Shown in pieces: positions 48,470 to 62,129 of a stretch of DNA of 64,000 bases. A program made the translations under genes and the position numbers. How positions within the stretch are numbered: position 1 is the stretch's first letter; every line of letters begins with the position of its first letter. The notes beneath the pieces are model-generated. The model was not told the origin of the DNA, searched no databases, and worked only from the letters and a program-made list of their open reading frames with translations. Origin of the DNA: Climacteris rufus (Eukaryota > Chordata > Aves > Passeriformes > Climacteridae); NCBI GenBank assembly GCA_013398175.1, contig VZRZ01004624.1, positions 1,163-65,162 on the forward strand, read 5' to 3'.

Positions 48470-51400
48470 AAATACCTTGCAGGAATAAAACAAGACAAAA
48501 TTTAACTCAGGTGCTAACAAAGCCAACAAAAACACATTGCAAATTTCTTCTTGCATATGTCCTTATCTTTACCATGGTACTTAATAAACCATTAATTTTT
48601 GAGATATATGCATCTCCTTTATGTATTTCATAAGCCATAGATATTTACCAAGAGGTGGTTTGTCGATTCTTCTCTTTCTCCATAATGCTATTTCAGAAAA
48701 CTGAATTTAACATGTAGCTTCTACAATAAAATTTCCCCCTATGGGTAGTATATTGAAAAGAACAAAATAATTGAGAGGTCTGATTCTCCAATTTTCTGAG
48801 ACTGCTGTTATTATTAAATGAAATAGCTTATTTCATTATGAAAAACATCCTTATAAGAAAAATATCCAAATATTAGTATCTCCCTGCTCTTTAGAGGGAA
48901 TGGGTAATGTTAACTTACTGCTGCACTAAGTGATCAGAAATACCCATGTAAATTGATAAAACCAAACCAAACTGATCTGATTTGGTTCCTCTTCTCTTTT
49001 TTCTAAAGGGTGGAAATTTTTTTTCTCTTTTTCCTGACTCATGAAAGACACCAGACAGTGATGTGGATGATGTGGTGAAAGCTCTGAAGAAAAAAAATCT
49101 ACTTAAGTCAAGAAATAGGGGAAGTGGTCACTCTGCGAGGTCATTTTCCTGTGAGACTCTGTGACAGCTGGAGAAAATTAACCAAAATATCTGCATTCCA
49201 GAGAGGTATAAAAAGAAGAAAGAAAGGGAGGGGAGGGGTCAAATGTCTTGTGGAACCTGTAGGAACAGCAATGGCATTTTCTAAATGGGCTGGCTCAATC
49301 TGGTTTCCTGACAAAATTCTACAAAAATAGGAGGAGATTTTTAAAGTCTCAGAGGGTAGTCAGGCAGCCAGCTCCCTTAAAAGCCAGCAGGACATTCATT
49401 AAACTTGAACAGATTCGCTGCATTGGATCTTTTCTCTGATGCTGGCACAGGGACCACACAGAAACCCTATTCCTAACACTTTATTACCATTTAAAGCTTT
49501 ACAGATCAGTCACACTTCCAGAGTGGAAGAGCTAGGAAGACAGCAATAATATCAAGGTAATCAGATGGATTCTTTGGTTTCCATGTTTATATTTCAAGGA
49601 AATAGCCAGTGAATGGCAAATTTGCCTCTACACTAGTTCTGAATCCCCAGCATTGCTTTTGTCTCACAAGAAAGTAAAGCCAAAATTTTCTAAACTTTAA
49701 AAAATTAATTTGTATTCTTTTAAAAAATCCACAGGTTTTCATGTCAGGTGGCTCTATTTCTCTCAGGTCAGAACCAAACCTGAACTTTAAAGCCTGAATC
49801 CTGTCAAAATTAGTGTATTTTTGTGAAACATTTTGACTCCGCTGAAGTTGAATATTGATTGAAACCATACCTTCCTCCCTCAGAAACACTTCCATCCCCG
49901 TGGATCCTCTGGTCACTTCAGATTACTCTGCAAAGAACAAAACAGAAAACAAAGTCTCTTTGAGGTGATGCAGCTCACTGTTGTAATTTCAAGCAGTGAA
50001 ATCAGTTCATGCATGAGGGATTCAGAGGCAAAATAAATCTGCCCAAGTCCATCTGCAGACCCAGGCTCAGGCACTCTCTCAGTGTGAGCAAGACAGGCAG
50101 AAGGACACAGGCAGGACTCAGGAGATGACATCCACAAGCATTACAGGAACTCAAAAGCAGAGCTGAGATATTTTTCAGACTCACAGCCATTGCACCTGAG
50201 GGGAGAATTTCAAAACAACACAGCTTTCGTTTGGGCAACTAAGTTTTACAGACCGGTCCAAATCCATGACCCTGCACTGCAAGATGCAGAGCCAGATTTC
50301 CCTCTGAAAATCCACCTACCTCCTGAGCTTTTTTGGGAAGCTGAGCCTTTCCAAAAGTCGTGCTAAAAACCATAAGCCTCTCTAAAATTGCTGGGAAAAG
50401 GCAGAAAGGCAGATAAATGCTACAAATAACTTTGAGGCTTTGCAACCTGTAGCAGATTGTCTGCGAGTGGAGAAGCAACTACTCCACATCTGCAAGAGGG
50501 CTGTGTGCTGTGGTGGGATCTGGACATTCCCCGGTCACTGTAGGTTTCACATTCATTGCAACAACGATAAAACAGCACAACTTTTGGTTAACAAAAGCAG
50601 AATCTGCAGACAATGTTGCAGGAGGATTTCACATGTTCTCTAAAACCCAACTCAGCAACACTATATTCTTTCCATTGCAAAACACCACCCGTGTCTATTC
50701 CTCATAGCTTGAGCACTTTGTTTGAAGTCTCTGTCCACAGTTATCACAGTGTCACTGCTCTTCATTTAACCTGACTTTCTTAGGCAGTTTATCTATTTTG
50801 TGGAGTGAAAAGAAAACAGTGTCTGATGAGGGAAGACGGATTTGTTTATTTTGGTTTTCTAAAGATTTGTTTTGATTTGCCCATTCTCTCCTTTCCTTTA
50901 CCCTTCAGATGATAAATAGCTGCGAAGGAAGGAAGAGAGCTCCAAAAGGAGAAAAAAATAAAACTATGTGGAGATTTGCATTTACTAACCCCATTTAATG
51001 CTAACCTCATGCTGTGTTTGCAATCTGATATAGATATTGCCCAGGTAGCTAAAAAAATTTCCCCCACTTTTTAGAGAACAGATAATGGTTTAAAATAAGC
51101 ATAAAATGGTCAAAAATCACACCTAAAACCAAACGTAACCAATTCAAAACTCAGTCAACTCTAAAACACATTGCATTAACTTTCTTTTTAAGGAAGTATT
51201 TCATTCTTGCTCTTCTTGTTTAATTTTTCAATGGACCAGAAGCAGAAGTTGGAAATGTCACATGAAGCTTTGTTTTCATAAGATTGTTCCTTGAGTTTTA
51301 CCTCAGTGAGATTCAGAAAACTCTAGATAATCAATTCAGCTTGTTATCTGAACCAAAATGTTGTATTTTTGAGAATTACTCAGATCCCTATCTTTACCAG

Positions 51401-54400
51401 ACACATTTTTTTTCCCCATTATTGCCTCTAAGCCATCATAAAACCTCTCCCCACACTGGGGACTTTCTTGACCTGGTCATGACAGTGTTTATTCCTGCCA
51501 TGGAAGTGGCAAGTTTGCCAGAGCAGCTTTCCTGGGTACTTTGACCACTTATTGCTGTTCACAAGGGAGGAAAAGGGAAGTAATTGATGAGAAACTTACT
51601 GGCACTTGTCATATTTCTCTCTCAGTAATTTTCTGTGGTTAATTTGGTTCATTTTCAAAAGGTAAATATGGAAATACAATCATTGACATCCTATTGTCTG
51701 TGGTTGTTTACATATGGAGGATAGATCCTCTCCTCCACTCGAAGCCAAAATAAACAGGTCTTGTACAGGTGGGTTCCAAACCGGCCAGGAGTGTTGGATT
51801 TACCACCACAGGCTGCAGAGCTGTTTGGTGCCCATTACTGCACTCCAGGTATGGCTTTTTGCAAAGATGCTGTGTTTCATAGAGAATCTTCAGGCACACT
51901 CAGCAGCTTTCAGCCTCAATTGAAGCAATGTCAGCTTAGCAACATTTTACTTTTACATTCTTTATTAATAAAGAGAAGGCAGACAATAGCAATGTTAAAA
52001 GAAAGTATTTGGCCTATTTGTCTACCTTGACTTTGAAAAGCACTGTAAAAGGCTGTATAATCTGATTTCTTAACCTGCTTCAAGGAGCCATTCTCAAATT
52101 AGCTATTTCTAATGAGAGAATGAAGTATGCAAAAGCCCTTCACACCTTTCCAGTCAGGTGTGCAGTACCTTCCCATCAGATATTTGCAAATATAAAAGGA
52201 TATTAAATTATTTTTTAAAAAGTCACAGAAAAATTCACCGACCAGTCTCCTTATTCTTCACAGAATTCTGTTTTGAAGATCTATCAAGTTTTTCTCAAAC
52301 AAAAACAATTTGTAGAGAATTAGCTATCAATATATATATACCAAAATTGGCAAGTGTTCTATTCAGAACCCAAAAAACCCAACACTTTTATGCTTCAAAT
52401 GAATATATTTATAATCAAATGAATTAATCTGAGAACAAGTATTTGATAGAAGCATGAAGAGTAATGTTGAATCTGTATTAGTCTGTGAATCTCTCTGCAG
52501 TATAGCTGAAAACCAAAATAAACATACAATTAAATGTTACCAGTGCTTATCATACTGGGTGATGTTCTGGTATTTGCTTGCAGGTAAGAACATTCCTCAT
52601 CATACACTTATTTCTCCTGGATTATCTTTTAAAGTAGAGATGAGAAGCCTTTGAATTATTTTCTGCCACTAGGAAGGTGAGTAGGTTATAATTATTTCTG
52701 TTCCATGGATCAATTTCCATTGCTTTGCATACAGAGTAGACTTAAGGTGTTGCCATTAGCAATTTACACCCACTTGCTGGTCATAAATGACTTTCCAGGT
52801 TCAAGGCAGTGGATTGTAAAACTGCTGACTTCACTCCTGGAGCACTAAAGAAGAGAAGAAACTGGATGAGACAGAGCAAATCCTAAATGCCTTCCATAAT
52901 TAACAAACATGGCAAGACAAGTTAGGAAAAACAAAGGAAGACTGGACAGATTTATGCTTGAAGTCTGGTACTTTTGAAAGTCTGTCCAACTACAAAAGTC
53001 TCTTTTGATCTACATTAATCGAAAGCACTTAAAGTTCAATCACCCATTTATGGCCACATGTTTAAAACTGACTCCTAATCTTGCATCTGTAACTCACTGG
53101 TCAGACTGGAATGCCTTCCTTCTGCATCCAGCCTACAGAGGATACAAGTCTAATGACAGTCGTCTTCAGCTCCAGCTGTAAAGTCTCATACTTGTGGCAT
53201 CAGAACTGCCTAAATTCAATCCTGATTAGCATCCACAATGGTAACCTCTGGCAGTTCGTGATAACGACCACTTGTGGGAATGACAAGGCCTCTGTGGATG
53301 AACACACTTGCTTCTGGCTTGGTTCCTTGGGGTAAAAGAGAACATGATGCAGCTGGGCGTGACACACTGCTTCCAGAGCTGCTCTGAGACCGAGGGAGCA
53401 GCATCTGCCTGGTTTTGCTGGGAGGTGGGAGATGGAATTCACCTTTTGAAGTGGCAGTGGTCAGCAAAATGAAACCACCATGAGTGTACAGATACAGCCA
53501 GGCCCTCCTTAGGCCACGTAAGGGAAAGAGGGATAAGCAATCAAGAAACCGCGCTTATTCCCAAGGTTGCTCCTAGATTAAAACCTGCAGCATAATCCTT
53601 AAATCCCACCAGACAACAGGACTCCATGTGACAGGGACAGGTCAGAATACTGCTTGCCCAGATCCACTAATCTGCACCGAGAGCAACTGCAGGAGCAATG
53701 TTCAAGCCCAGCTTTGAATCTTTTCACGAGTCAAGCCACCTGTGTATATTATATTCAACATTCATGGACCCCTACCCTTTTAGCTCCTCCCAAAACTGCT
53801 GAAAGGCAAAAAGATTCTGCTTGAATATTTCATCACAATATGTATGAGGAAGAGCTCTGCTAAGGGACTTGCACTATTGTACTGTCTTGACTAATAGTTT
53901 GTGTGACATGCATAAGGAAGACCAGATATTTGCAAATTTAAGGATTTTTTTTGCCCAAGAACAGCTTGTAAAACCCATTAACATGAATGGTGTCTGAGCT
54001 GATGAGGAAAAAAGAAAACACTGAATCCGGACCTTAATATTTTATTGGTGTTTCTGAACTTTTATTAGCTGTACTTTCTTCCATAAAATCAATTTAATAA
54101 GGGGAGCGGTGTTTTGGTAATGCATCAAAAGCAGTTCTTCTCTTCAAAGGGCATCTTTTTCACTCAATCTCTTCTCTAAAGACAGTGACATTAGTTTTGT
54201 AAATTAATAAACAGGCCAGCATCTGAGGACTGCATGAAGCCTCCATCACCCCTTATTGTGCTTTCTCTTCTGACCCCACTTTCCAGTGCAGGGCCCTCAT
54301 CTCGACAACAATACCCTGAAAGCCTGTGTGGCACTCTGGGATCACACTTGAAAAGGCCTTTGGCTGAGGCTGGCTTTCAAGGAGGGGGGACAATTGGCAA

Positions 54401-54815
54401 GAGGCCTGTGGCTATTCATGCAGAACAGGCAGTGAAAAATGCCTGAAGTCAGATTCAGGGGTGGGCAATGCCCAAAAAAGAAAGCCCACATAACATGAAT
54501 GGCTGCTGCTAGGAGACTAAAACCAAAGGCATGCCACTAGCAGGCCTCCATGTGCCGACATCAATGGGTTCATCCTATCCCTATTAGGGGCCTAAAATGA
54601 TGGAGAAACATGAGAAGGGACTATAAGCAGGAAAGGAATATAATACCAAAGTACACAACGGTCAATGCTTATATTGTTATACTAAACACTCGGGAGAAGG
54701 AAATAATATTTTCCATGTTCGGCGCTTTTTCTGCTGACAGGGGTTGCATGGGTTGCAAAATCTAACAAGCAAAATAGTCATGGCACATTTTCTTGGGGGA
54801 GGAAAGCAATGCGCT
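48470..54815. other. AT-rich unique DNA without a gene
   Basis: No coding frame or mobile element is recognised over about 6.3 kb. Minor items: a 9-bp hairpin at 48817-48837 (loop GCT) and a TA run at 52330-52340. The repeat-poor character over such a length is itself notable. Confidence 0.55.
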
Positions 54816-54818
54816 TCG

Positions 54819-54872
54819 ATAATTAGTTATTTCTCATGTTCAATAATTAGTTATTTCCCATGCCCATAATTA
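54819..54872 (+). repeat. 24-bp duplication carrying phased TAATTA sites
   Basis: A 24-bp unit (ATAATTAGTTATTTCTCATG plus TTCA) at 54819-54842 is repeated at 54843-54866 with three changes, and a third TAATTA follows. TAATTA cores sit at 54820-54825, 54844-54849 and 54867-54872, spaced 24 and 23 bp. That could place homeodomain-type sites on a regular phase, or it may be a simple AT-rich duplication. Confidence 0.9.
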
Positions 54873-54879
54873 AGCATGA

Positions 54880-57800
54880 TCTAAAAAGCATATTGGAAAA
54901 GCCAGGGCTGAGTTAGAACGGCTCTAGACCTGGTGCTGGATCAGCTCCAGTCCCCTGGCTGTGCACACACAAGCCCAGTTTGGTTCCAAACCCAGAAGTG
55001 CTGGTCAGATGGAAACAGGAGGTCTACGTATTTTTTTTTAAAGGAAACTACTATAATGCACAAGAAAACCTTTCAGTGGCATACAAATGACCTGAACCTC
55101 AACTGTGCTCAGGGTTAGGAAGCCTGAGGGGTGCTGTCTGCAGTGCCAAAGGCTTCCAGGTCCAAAATGCCCATTGTGAAGAGTTTACCCTGCTTTAAGA
55201 CACCAGGTAGCTCTGCTTTTTTTTCCTCCTATAAAATACACCTAAAACACCCCCATATTTACATCCTAACATTTCACACTGGAAGGCGTGGACTGGTGGA
55301 CTCTGTTGAAAGAAAGGAGACTGTTGATACTCTCATTAACTTCAGTAGCATTCTGAAAATGACACACCAGTTTCTGTAGAAACAGCCCATCCTCTCTAAA
55401 ACTCTTTCCACTTCAGTACAGATGTTGGCTCTTGGCTAGCAAAAACCTTGAAAAAAATGAATTACAATGTCTAGTCATGTTTGGACTAATGTCTAAGGAT
55501 GATCTCAGCTCTTAAAAAATGATGATATTATTTAGTTTATGAGTAATAATGTCTGACTAGAAAAGGTATAAAATACAGTATGATCCTATATTCAAGTGAT
55601 TTATTTATTTGGTGTGGAAGAAACCTGCCTATCTTGCTTTTTCAATTATCTATTCTTGAAATCCAAATTTCCAATTGTTTCTAAGTTTGTTATCAACCTG
55701 TTTCCCTCCTGCACTCACAGCTAGCTGCTGAAAGGAAAGTAAAACCCTCATTGTTGCTGTACTCTGCCCAGGTGTAGGAACAAAGCAGCAGCTCCCTGCC
55801 AAAAGAGGGGAGAGCAGTGGGAGTCACCCTTGGTTTACTCTCATTTGGTTGCTGGTTTGGCTATGGAACTGGGTGGGCAAGTGGTGCACCCGATGCTCCT
55901 CTGAAGCCAATGAGGTAATCTGCTCTCCTCCAGTGGGAGTCAGGAAAGGAGCTGTGGATGCTGCAGAAACAAAGATGCTGTGATCTACTGATACACCAGG
56001 GAAGACTTTAAAGCAACAATTCAATGCTATGTTTGTCTGTCCTTTCAATTAAAAATTTCTAAATCCACGATGGAGTAAATCTTATCCCCGTGTTAGATCT
56101 TAGCACTCGCCTGTTTTCCTCTCTCTCGGTCTAAAATTGCTCCTGGAAATGACTACTTCCAGCAGCAAATCTGCACCCGTTTTCTGTCTCCTCATGTATT
56201 GATGAGCAATGTCTAACTGCTTTAATGTTTGAAAAAGTTTCAAGAATACAAAAACTTTATATAGACAGATTTTACAGATTGAATATATATATATGTGTGT
56301 GTGTGTGTGCGTTTTACAATTGAACAAGTGGACATGAGTAAGGCTAAATGCAGCCACACTGCTACTCTGCCAAAGGAACTCCATGTCTTGTGTGGTTGTG
56401 ATTCCTGTAGCCTTTCGATGCTGAATATTTGGGGCTTGATATTTAATTCATTCAGGGCAGCAAGTAGAGATTTTTATTATATGTGGGCAAGCCCAATCCT
56501 CTAAATCAATAAACTGAACACTCTGTCATAATTTTCCCACGTCCTATCTCGAGGACACTGCTTCTCTTCCTCTCTTCTTCATAGATCAGCAAATCATTTC
56601 TCCCCAACAAAAAGATGAATCCTTACAGCAGCTAGAACATTTGTAAAGCACAGTATTGTACTTGAGAGATTTGAATATATTTCTGAATGTGAAGCATCAC
56701 GTGAAGTAAAAGGTCAAAACCTGTAAGATTCAGTCTTGCCTGCATGGGTACACAGTTTATCTACATTTCCAAGGCTGGAATTTTAAAATCCCTATTCATC
56801 TCTTATGATGGACACTGACAAAGGTTTTGTGTGAAGTTAATATAGAGCTACATGTGCAACATCAATCCTATGGCAGGACAGACCAACTCTCTAGATATGT
56901 CTTTGTCTCTCCAGGGACTAAAGTTGTACTAGGTACCAAGGTAAGTTCCTGACATTATTAGAGGTGAATCAAGACAACAAAGTTAAACTGAACCTGTTCC
57001 ACTCCAAACAGCAGGAATTTTACTGTCTAGGATTTGAGTTTAGCTTGCATTGCCCTCTGAATATGCTTACCTTTCACAGTTTCTCTTATCTAGTTGTATT
57101 AACACACTGAAATTAATATATTCAGCACACATCAGCTTTAACAAGAAAAAATACTGAAATATTTCAGGTTTTTCAGGATTCTTCAATGGATTTTCAATAT
57201 AACCTGTGTCCATCGAAGGAGGACCTTCCTGGCTTTGGCAGTTGTGAAAACAGCCTTCCAAAGCCTGAAGAAATATATCTTTTTTTAAATTTGTGAGATC
57301 TGAAAGGAGGAGGGTGGGTGGTCTTAGCCCTTCAGAAGGTCTCTGATCCCCTGACCTATTAGACCATTAGTTCCCCTAACCCAACCAACAGCTATTCAAG
57401 TCTAAGGGTATAAAGAAAGGTGGCAATAAAAATAAATTATTAAACAAAAGGAGTAAAAATAAACAGCTGAAGGTTTTTCTCCTGTGAAATATGAAAAGTG
57501 TATAGGCTATTCCATTCTATCTACTCAGTCAAGATACCTACTTGATCTTGCCAGCAAAAAGTAAGATTAAACTACCATGGGTACCCAGCTAGAGGAATAT
57601 GGGGTGTTACTGACATCCCGAGTGTGTGCTGTGACTATGCCCTTTACCCAACTCATCTGTTTGGTGTTTAACCACTGTTTTCTGTTTAGGCTGAGGGATT
57701 TTGCATACTGGAGCAGCAAATCCTAATCAATAACCATTGAAGTGCAAATACCAGGGCTGTTGGAGAGCCCATGGATGGGCTGGCTGGCCTGCAGGAGCTG

Positions 57801-58245
57801 CCCTTGTGCACAGCTCCCAGCTCCAGCTTCCCACAGAACAAACAGCAGCTCCCTGACTTTTGGCCAAGGGTCAGCAAAGGCAGTCTCCTGTAACTTCTTG
57901 TTCCCTTGCCATTGGAAACATTCAGGAAAAGCAATCCATCTCATTGGGTCTAAATTATCATCAGGTTTAGCCCCCTCTGATGCTTTTTTCTTTTCTTTTT
58001 TTATTCCAAAGAGGACTTTCTAAATATCTCATAACAGCAGCCAGAGCCAGACAGCATGTGGAAAATTAGAATATCCTCTTAATACAAAAACCATTAGAGA
58101 GCACTTGTTCTCTATTTGAAAAACAGAAATAAGGTGATTTTTCAGTCAAGTAGCAAACATCCACAGTGAAGTCTTTATTGGGGTTTGGAGGCTTGGAAAA
58201 GACTCCCAAATCTGTTTATAAATAAAGCATACCTTCTAAGGAACA
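54880..58245. other. Unique non-coding DNA without a gene
   Basis: No gene recognised. Beyond the dinucleotide repeat at 56283, the stretch is ordinary. The patch 57730-57860 is GC-richer with short open frames and no assignment. Confidence 0.55.
56283..56310 (+). repeat. Compound (AT)n(GT)n microsatellite
   Basis: Six AT units pass directly into seven GT units followed by GC. Likely length-variable; alternating purine-pyrimidine sequence can adopt Z-DNA. Confidence 0.95.
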
Positions 58246-58251
58246 AATATC

Positions 58252-58455
58252 ATGGCTGAGGCATTGGACTGGTGATTCTGACTGTATTTTTTCAGACCTT
58301 CTTCACGCTCTCAGATAGTTCACTTCATCTCTCTGCCAATCCCCCTGGTTCCTCAGTGCAGAATGGATATCATAATTCCCTTGTCTCTTTGTTTGCCTTT
58401 TAAGGTCTCCTAGAGGGGGAATGCCTTAATAGATGCGGGTAAAGCACTTTGCACA
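58252..58455 (+). repeat. MIR-related SINE, near full length but diverged
   Basis: In order: an A-box-like head TGGCTGAGGCATTGGACTGG; GTTCACTTCATCTCTCTGCC (compare 'AGTCACTTCACCTCTCTGTGCC'); CCTCAGTGCAGAATGGATAT with CATAAT (compare 'ATCTGTAAAATGGGGATAAT'); and GGTAAAGCACTTTGCAC near the end (compare 'TGTAAAGCGCTTTGAG'). Order, spacing and the length of about 200 bp fit a MIR-type SINE. The internal promoter is probably dead given the divergence. Confidence 0.65.
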
Positions 58456-58459
58456 AGAA

Positions 58460-61400
58460 ACCACCAAAAACCATGGCACAAGCATTGCACATTCTCACCA
58501 ACATTGCCTTCCCCCACTCTCAGTTCCTCGTTTTTGGTGGTTTGATGGCATTTTGCCAGTTACTAAGATAAGGGACCCACCCCTGGGATGGTTGGTGTGA
58601 GCAATTGAGTTCATGCAGGTGGTGTCCACTGAAAAGGGAGCCCTCTGCAGTGGCTCCACAGCAGACACAGCCCTGTGTGTGCCACCAGCTCAACCACAGA
58701 GAAGATGCAGCAGAAACACCCAGGGATCCTGTTGGCTCTAGTGATGCCAGCAATGGCTGCATTCCACCTAAATGGCACTAAAGAACACATCCAAATTGCC
58801 TGCATCTTTAATTTGTAGCCACAGCAGCACAGTGGCTTTATTTAGAGGATGGAGACATGAAATATGAACCCCTAGCAGATTTCTGCTCCCCTTTGAATTC
58901 AAGCACCACAGAATGTTTCCCTGAGTGTAGCCATTGGACTTGCCACATTTCCTAGGTTGTCTGGTCATTTCCTGGAGAGTCTCCTTGCTATCTTTTTTTT
59001 TTTTACAGCTGGACACAGGCCTGGGAAAAAACCTTGAGTTTCACACCAAGAAAAAATATTACAAAAAATAAGCTAAGGGCTGTTTGCCCACTGAACTTAC
59101 TCCAGTGGTCCTTTCCTAAATTAAAGGTGCTGAATTGATGTCAGTGGACATTACCTCAGCAATAAGGCAGGACTGGGCTTACCCAGACAACAATTGCTTC
59201 AAGTCTTACTCTTGCTGAACAATATCAGTGCTATGAGGACTGAGAATCCAAATTAGAGGAAAAACTATTATCACCTGATTAAGAAATTGTGATAAAAGTG
59301 TAAACAAAACTAGATTGTAGGACTTATTGGGAGAACAGATTTGATAAACGGCCATATAGAAACATTCTGGATTCAGTGGCAGAACACTTGGATAGGGGCA
59401 AAATCAGACTTGAGGTACATTATTGCCAATTATTGTTAACTACCTGTACCACTGTTTCCCAAAGGAGACTCTCTTAACAGTTCTCTTACCCAGGCCTAAT
59501 TCTTTTAATTGAAGTCTGAAGATAACTGAGTACATGCCTAAATATGAGCATTTCAATGAAGCAACAAAATCAGCTGCTCCGTCCACAAGCTTGAAAAAGT
59601 ATTCTGAAACAACATCTTGAATCCTGCACAGGACAAGTAGCATGTCCTAAGCCTGAAGATGAGGTCAGTCCTTTCTCTTTCCTTTAAACATATGACAGGG
59701 GGTTCCCTGCCCAGCCTTTCCCTGGGTAAGTGCCAGTCCCTACACAGGCAAGAAGAGACACAGACACCTCTGTGCCAGACCCATCCAATCTCTTCGCGGT
59801 TTGATTTCAGATAACTGCTCATGACAGCACTGGAAAACTACAGAGGGGATTCCACAGCAGCAGAAATATTGAAAAAAAATTCTTCTTTATGCTTGTCTCA
59901 TTTGCAGCTGTTCATGTTTCCTTGTTTCCCCTCCTGTAATTTTAAGGGCTGATAAAATTCTGCTTTTGTACCTGCAGAAAGTGGCTGTGCTATCATAGCA
60001 ATAGCAGATTTTTATTAGCTGAGCTAACATTTGAAGATAGGAGAAATCCACATTCCCTTTCTCTAAAGAGGAAGCTCTCATTCACTTACTTTTATAGGAC
60101 TTTTATTGTGTTTTACAATAAACCTTCTGAATACCTACCTTGAAATGATCTGCTTCCTGTAACAATAAAAACTTGCACAACACATTCAAAATATCAAATC
60201 AGACTTCTTTTTATCTTCTGTACACAACACAGTCCTCCTTGTTTTTCCAGATTTAAGCCATCTAAATCTGATCACCAAACCTTGCTAGAGATTAATCCAG
60301 TGAATGTTGCAGATTTTAATCTGGTACTTGCAATTTTGACATTTTAATATATTAAAATCTTCCAAATTTTTTATAACCCATGTATCACAACCCCTTTCAT
60401 TTATGACCATTTTTTTTTAATCTCTGAAGATTAAAAACATCAGCTGCTAAAACCAACAAAATCCAAATGTTAAAGTTACAACACAATAGTTTGCCTTTCC
60501 AGTGTGGTTATCTACTTCAAATAAAACTGATCACACATAACTTTCTGTAATTATAGACCAAAAAAGAGATCGTTTGAGACAGGTTTTGACTAATCCATTC
60601 CCTGGTCATTGGGTAGGACCAATTACTTCTAAATATCACAGAGATGGCACATTCTCTGTATCTGGAGGTTTGTTTGTCTTTAGTCTCAGTGATTACAAAA
60701 ATATTACCCCCAGGGGTGAAGCTCTCACTCAGTAACTGACTACATCATAAGTCACCCTGTGCAACCTGACCCTCTCCTTATTTTAAATTATTCTTTGGGG
60801 TAATCCTAGTCCTGTTGTTGGATAAATAGCTGCAGTGAGAAAAAAAAAATGGGATTTGCATGTTTAATTTTGTGCAATCACTTCGAATTTGTGTATGTAT
60901 TCCATTTAAAATGGAATAGCTGAAGTGTTTAGCACAAGTTCAACAGTTGTGACCACGGCAGGAGATTAAGTGTACAGGCAGAGACTGATGTTCTCCACAT
61001 CACAGGAGGTGGAGAACATTCCTTTTCAGTATGGAATTAGCTGTATTTGAGATATTCATTGCTCTGTCATGGAAGACCTAAACAAGGGAGGTGGGAGGCT
61101 GAAGGGTGGTGCTGGTCCTTTGCCCCACAGGTATTTGCAGCCAACTTGGTACCCAACCTTTCCTTGCTAAAATGGTGTTGTGTTTAGTTTATGTAGAAAG
61201 CAGATAACACACTAGAAATAATTGCTTTACATGAATGCATGCATCAGGGAAATCAGATAAGGTTATAACTAGTAAACCAACAAAATGCTTGAAATGTTTG
61301 TAGCGGAGTTCTGGGTGCTGCAAGGGATCAGTTTGTGCTGGGTGAAAAGCAAACAGCATCTCTTTGGGTAGGTAAGAAATTATCTCTAGTTATCCAAAGC

Positions 61401-61670
61401 AATGTGTTCCAGACAGCACTCTCAAAGGACACTGGTGTTTGTGTCAAACACTCATCTCCAGAAGATGTGATGTGGAAAGGTGATCACTGAGGAAATCACC
61501 AGTTAACATGCAGAAAAACAGATTTATGCAAAAATATGTTTCAAAAAAGTAGAAATAAGATAAGCATTTGCATTTCTAATTAACATCATTCTCAAAAAGT
61601 AAGCATTACAGGACATAGTCATTGTTTTTTCCTTTGTATTTTATTTAAAAATAAGGGTAGCTGAGGATGT
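58460..61670. other. AT-rich unique DNA without a gene
   Basis: No coding frame. Items noted: a T-run followed by TTTACAG at about 58993-59008, resembling a 3' splice site without an exon behind it, and an 11-bp hairpin at 60988-61019. Old-repeat-like wording near 59095-59150 (ACTTACTCCAGTGG, GATGTCAGTGG) is too weak to call. Confidence 0.5.
60988..61019. repeat. 11-bp perfect hairpin, 10-nt loop
   Basis: ATGTTCTCCAC (60988-60998) and GTGGAGAACAT (61009-61019) are exact reverse complements. No longer pairing surrounds them. Confidence 0.9.
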
Positions 61671-61859
61671 CTGTGTTTGGCCAGGAATTTGGTAGCCCTC
61701 CATCTCTGGCCTCACATAAATCTCATTTGTCTGTGCCAGATCTGGGACAAACTTTGTGCTGATGTAACCCTTGATGTGAAGAAGCTCTGTTTATCTGGGA
61801 TCCCCCTTCACTGCAGCCTGGGAGAATCCAGAATTGAGGCACAGGGCAAGGAGGAGAGC

Positions 61860-62125
61860 GAGGGCTGAGCTTGCCCAGGACAATGCTCAGGCCATGCACA
61901 GCCACATTCCCAGGCTCTGGAAAGCAAAACAAACACAGTCCAAATGCTGTGGAACAAACCTGGGCCCATGAGTCCAGGCTGAATGAAACAGAGCTCAGTG
62001 CAAACACAGTCCAAAGGCAGTGGAAAGCAAACTTAGGCAAATAAACCCGGGGCTCTGTGAAACAGAGCACAGACAGACACACTCCAAGCACAAGTAGGAA
62101 AGCAAACAAAGACAAACATAGTCTA
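61860..62125. repeat. Degenerate tandem repeat of about 72 bp
   Basis: AAACACAGTCCAAATGC (from 61931) recurs as AAACACAGTCCAAAGGC (62002) and AGACACACTCCAAG (62075), with a fourth trace AAACATAGTCT (62114). A second landmark, GAAACAGAGCTCAG, recurs at 61985 and 62059. Spacings are 71-74 bp, giving about 2.5 to 3 diverged copies. The minus strand is open across it for 130 codons, and its translation repeats Phe/Cys/Leu-rich segments; that reflects the tandem structure rather than a gene. Confidence 0.7.
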
Positions 62126-62129
62126 AACT

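Noticed and set aside
58985..59040. T-run plus TTTACAG as a 3' splice site
   Set aside because: The sequence after it has no open, recognisable exon and no matching donor; a T-run before CAG is common by chance.
59095..59150. Old amniote repeat fragment
   Set aside because: Only two short motifs resemble the family, and the order is not secure.
61723..62115. 130-codon minus frame over the 72-bp tandem repeat
   Set aside because: The repeated Phe/Cys/Leu-rich translation follows from the tandem DNA repeat; there is no independent sign of coding.
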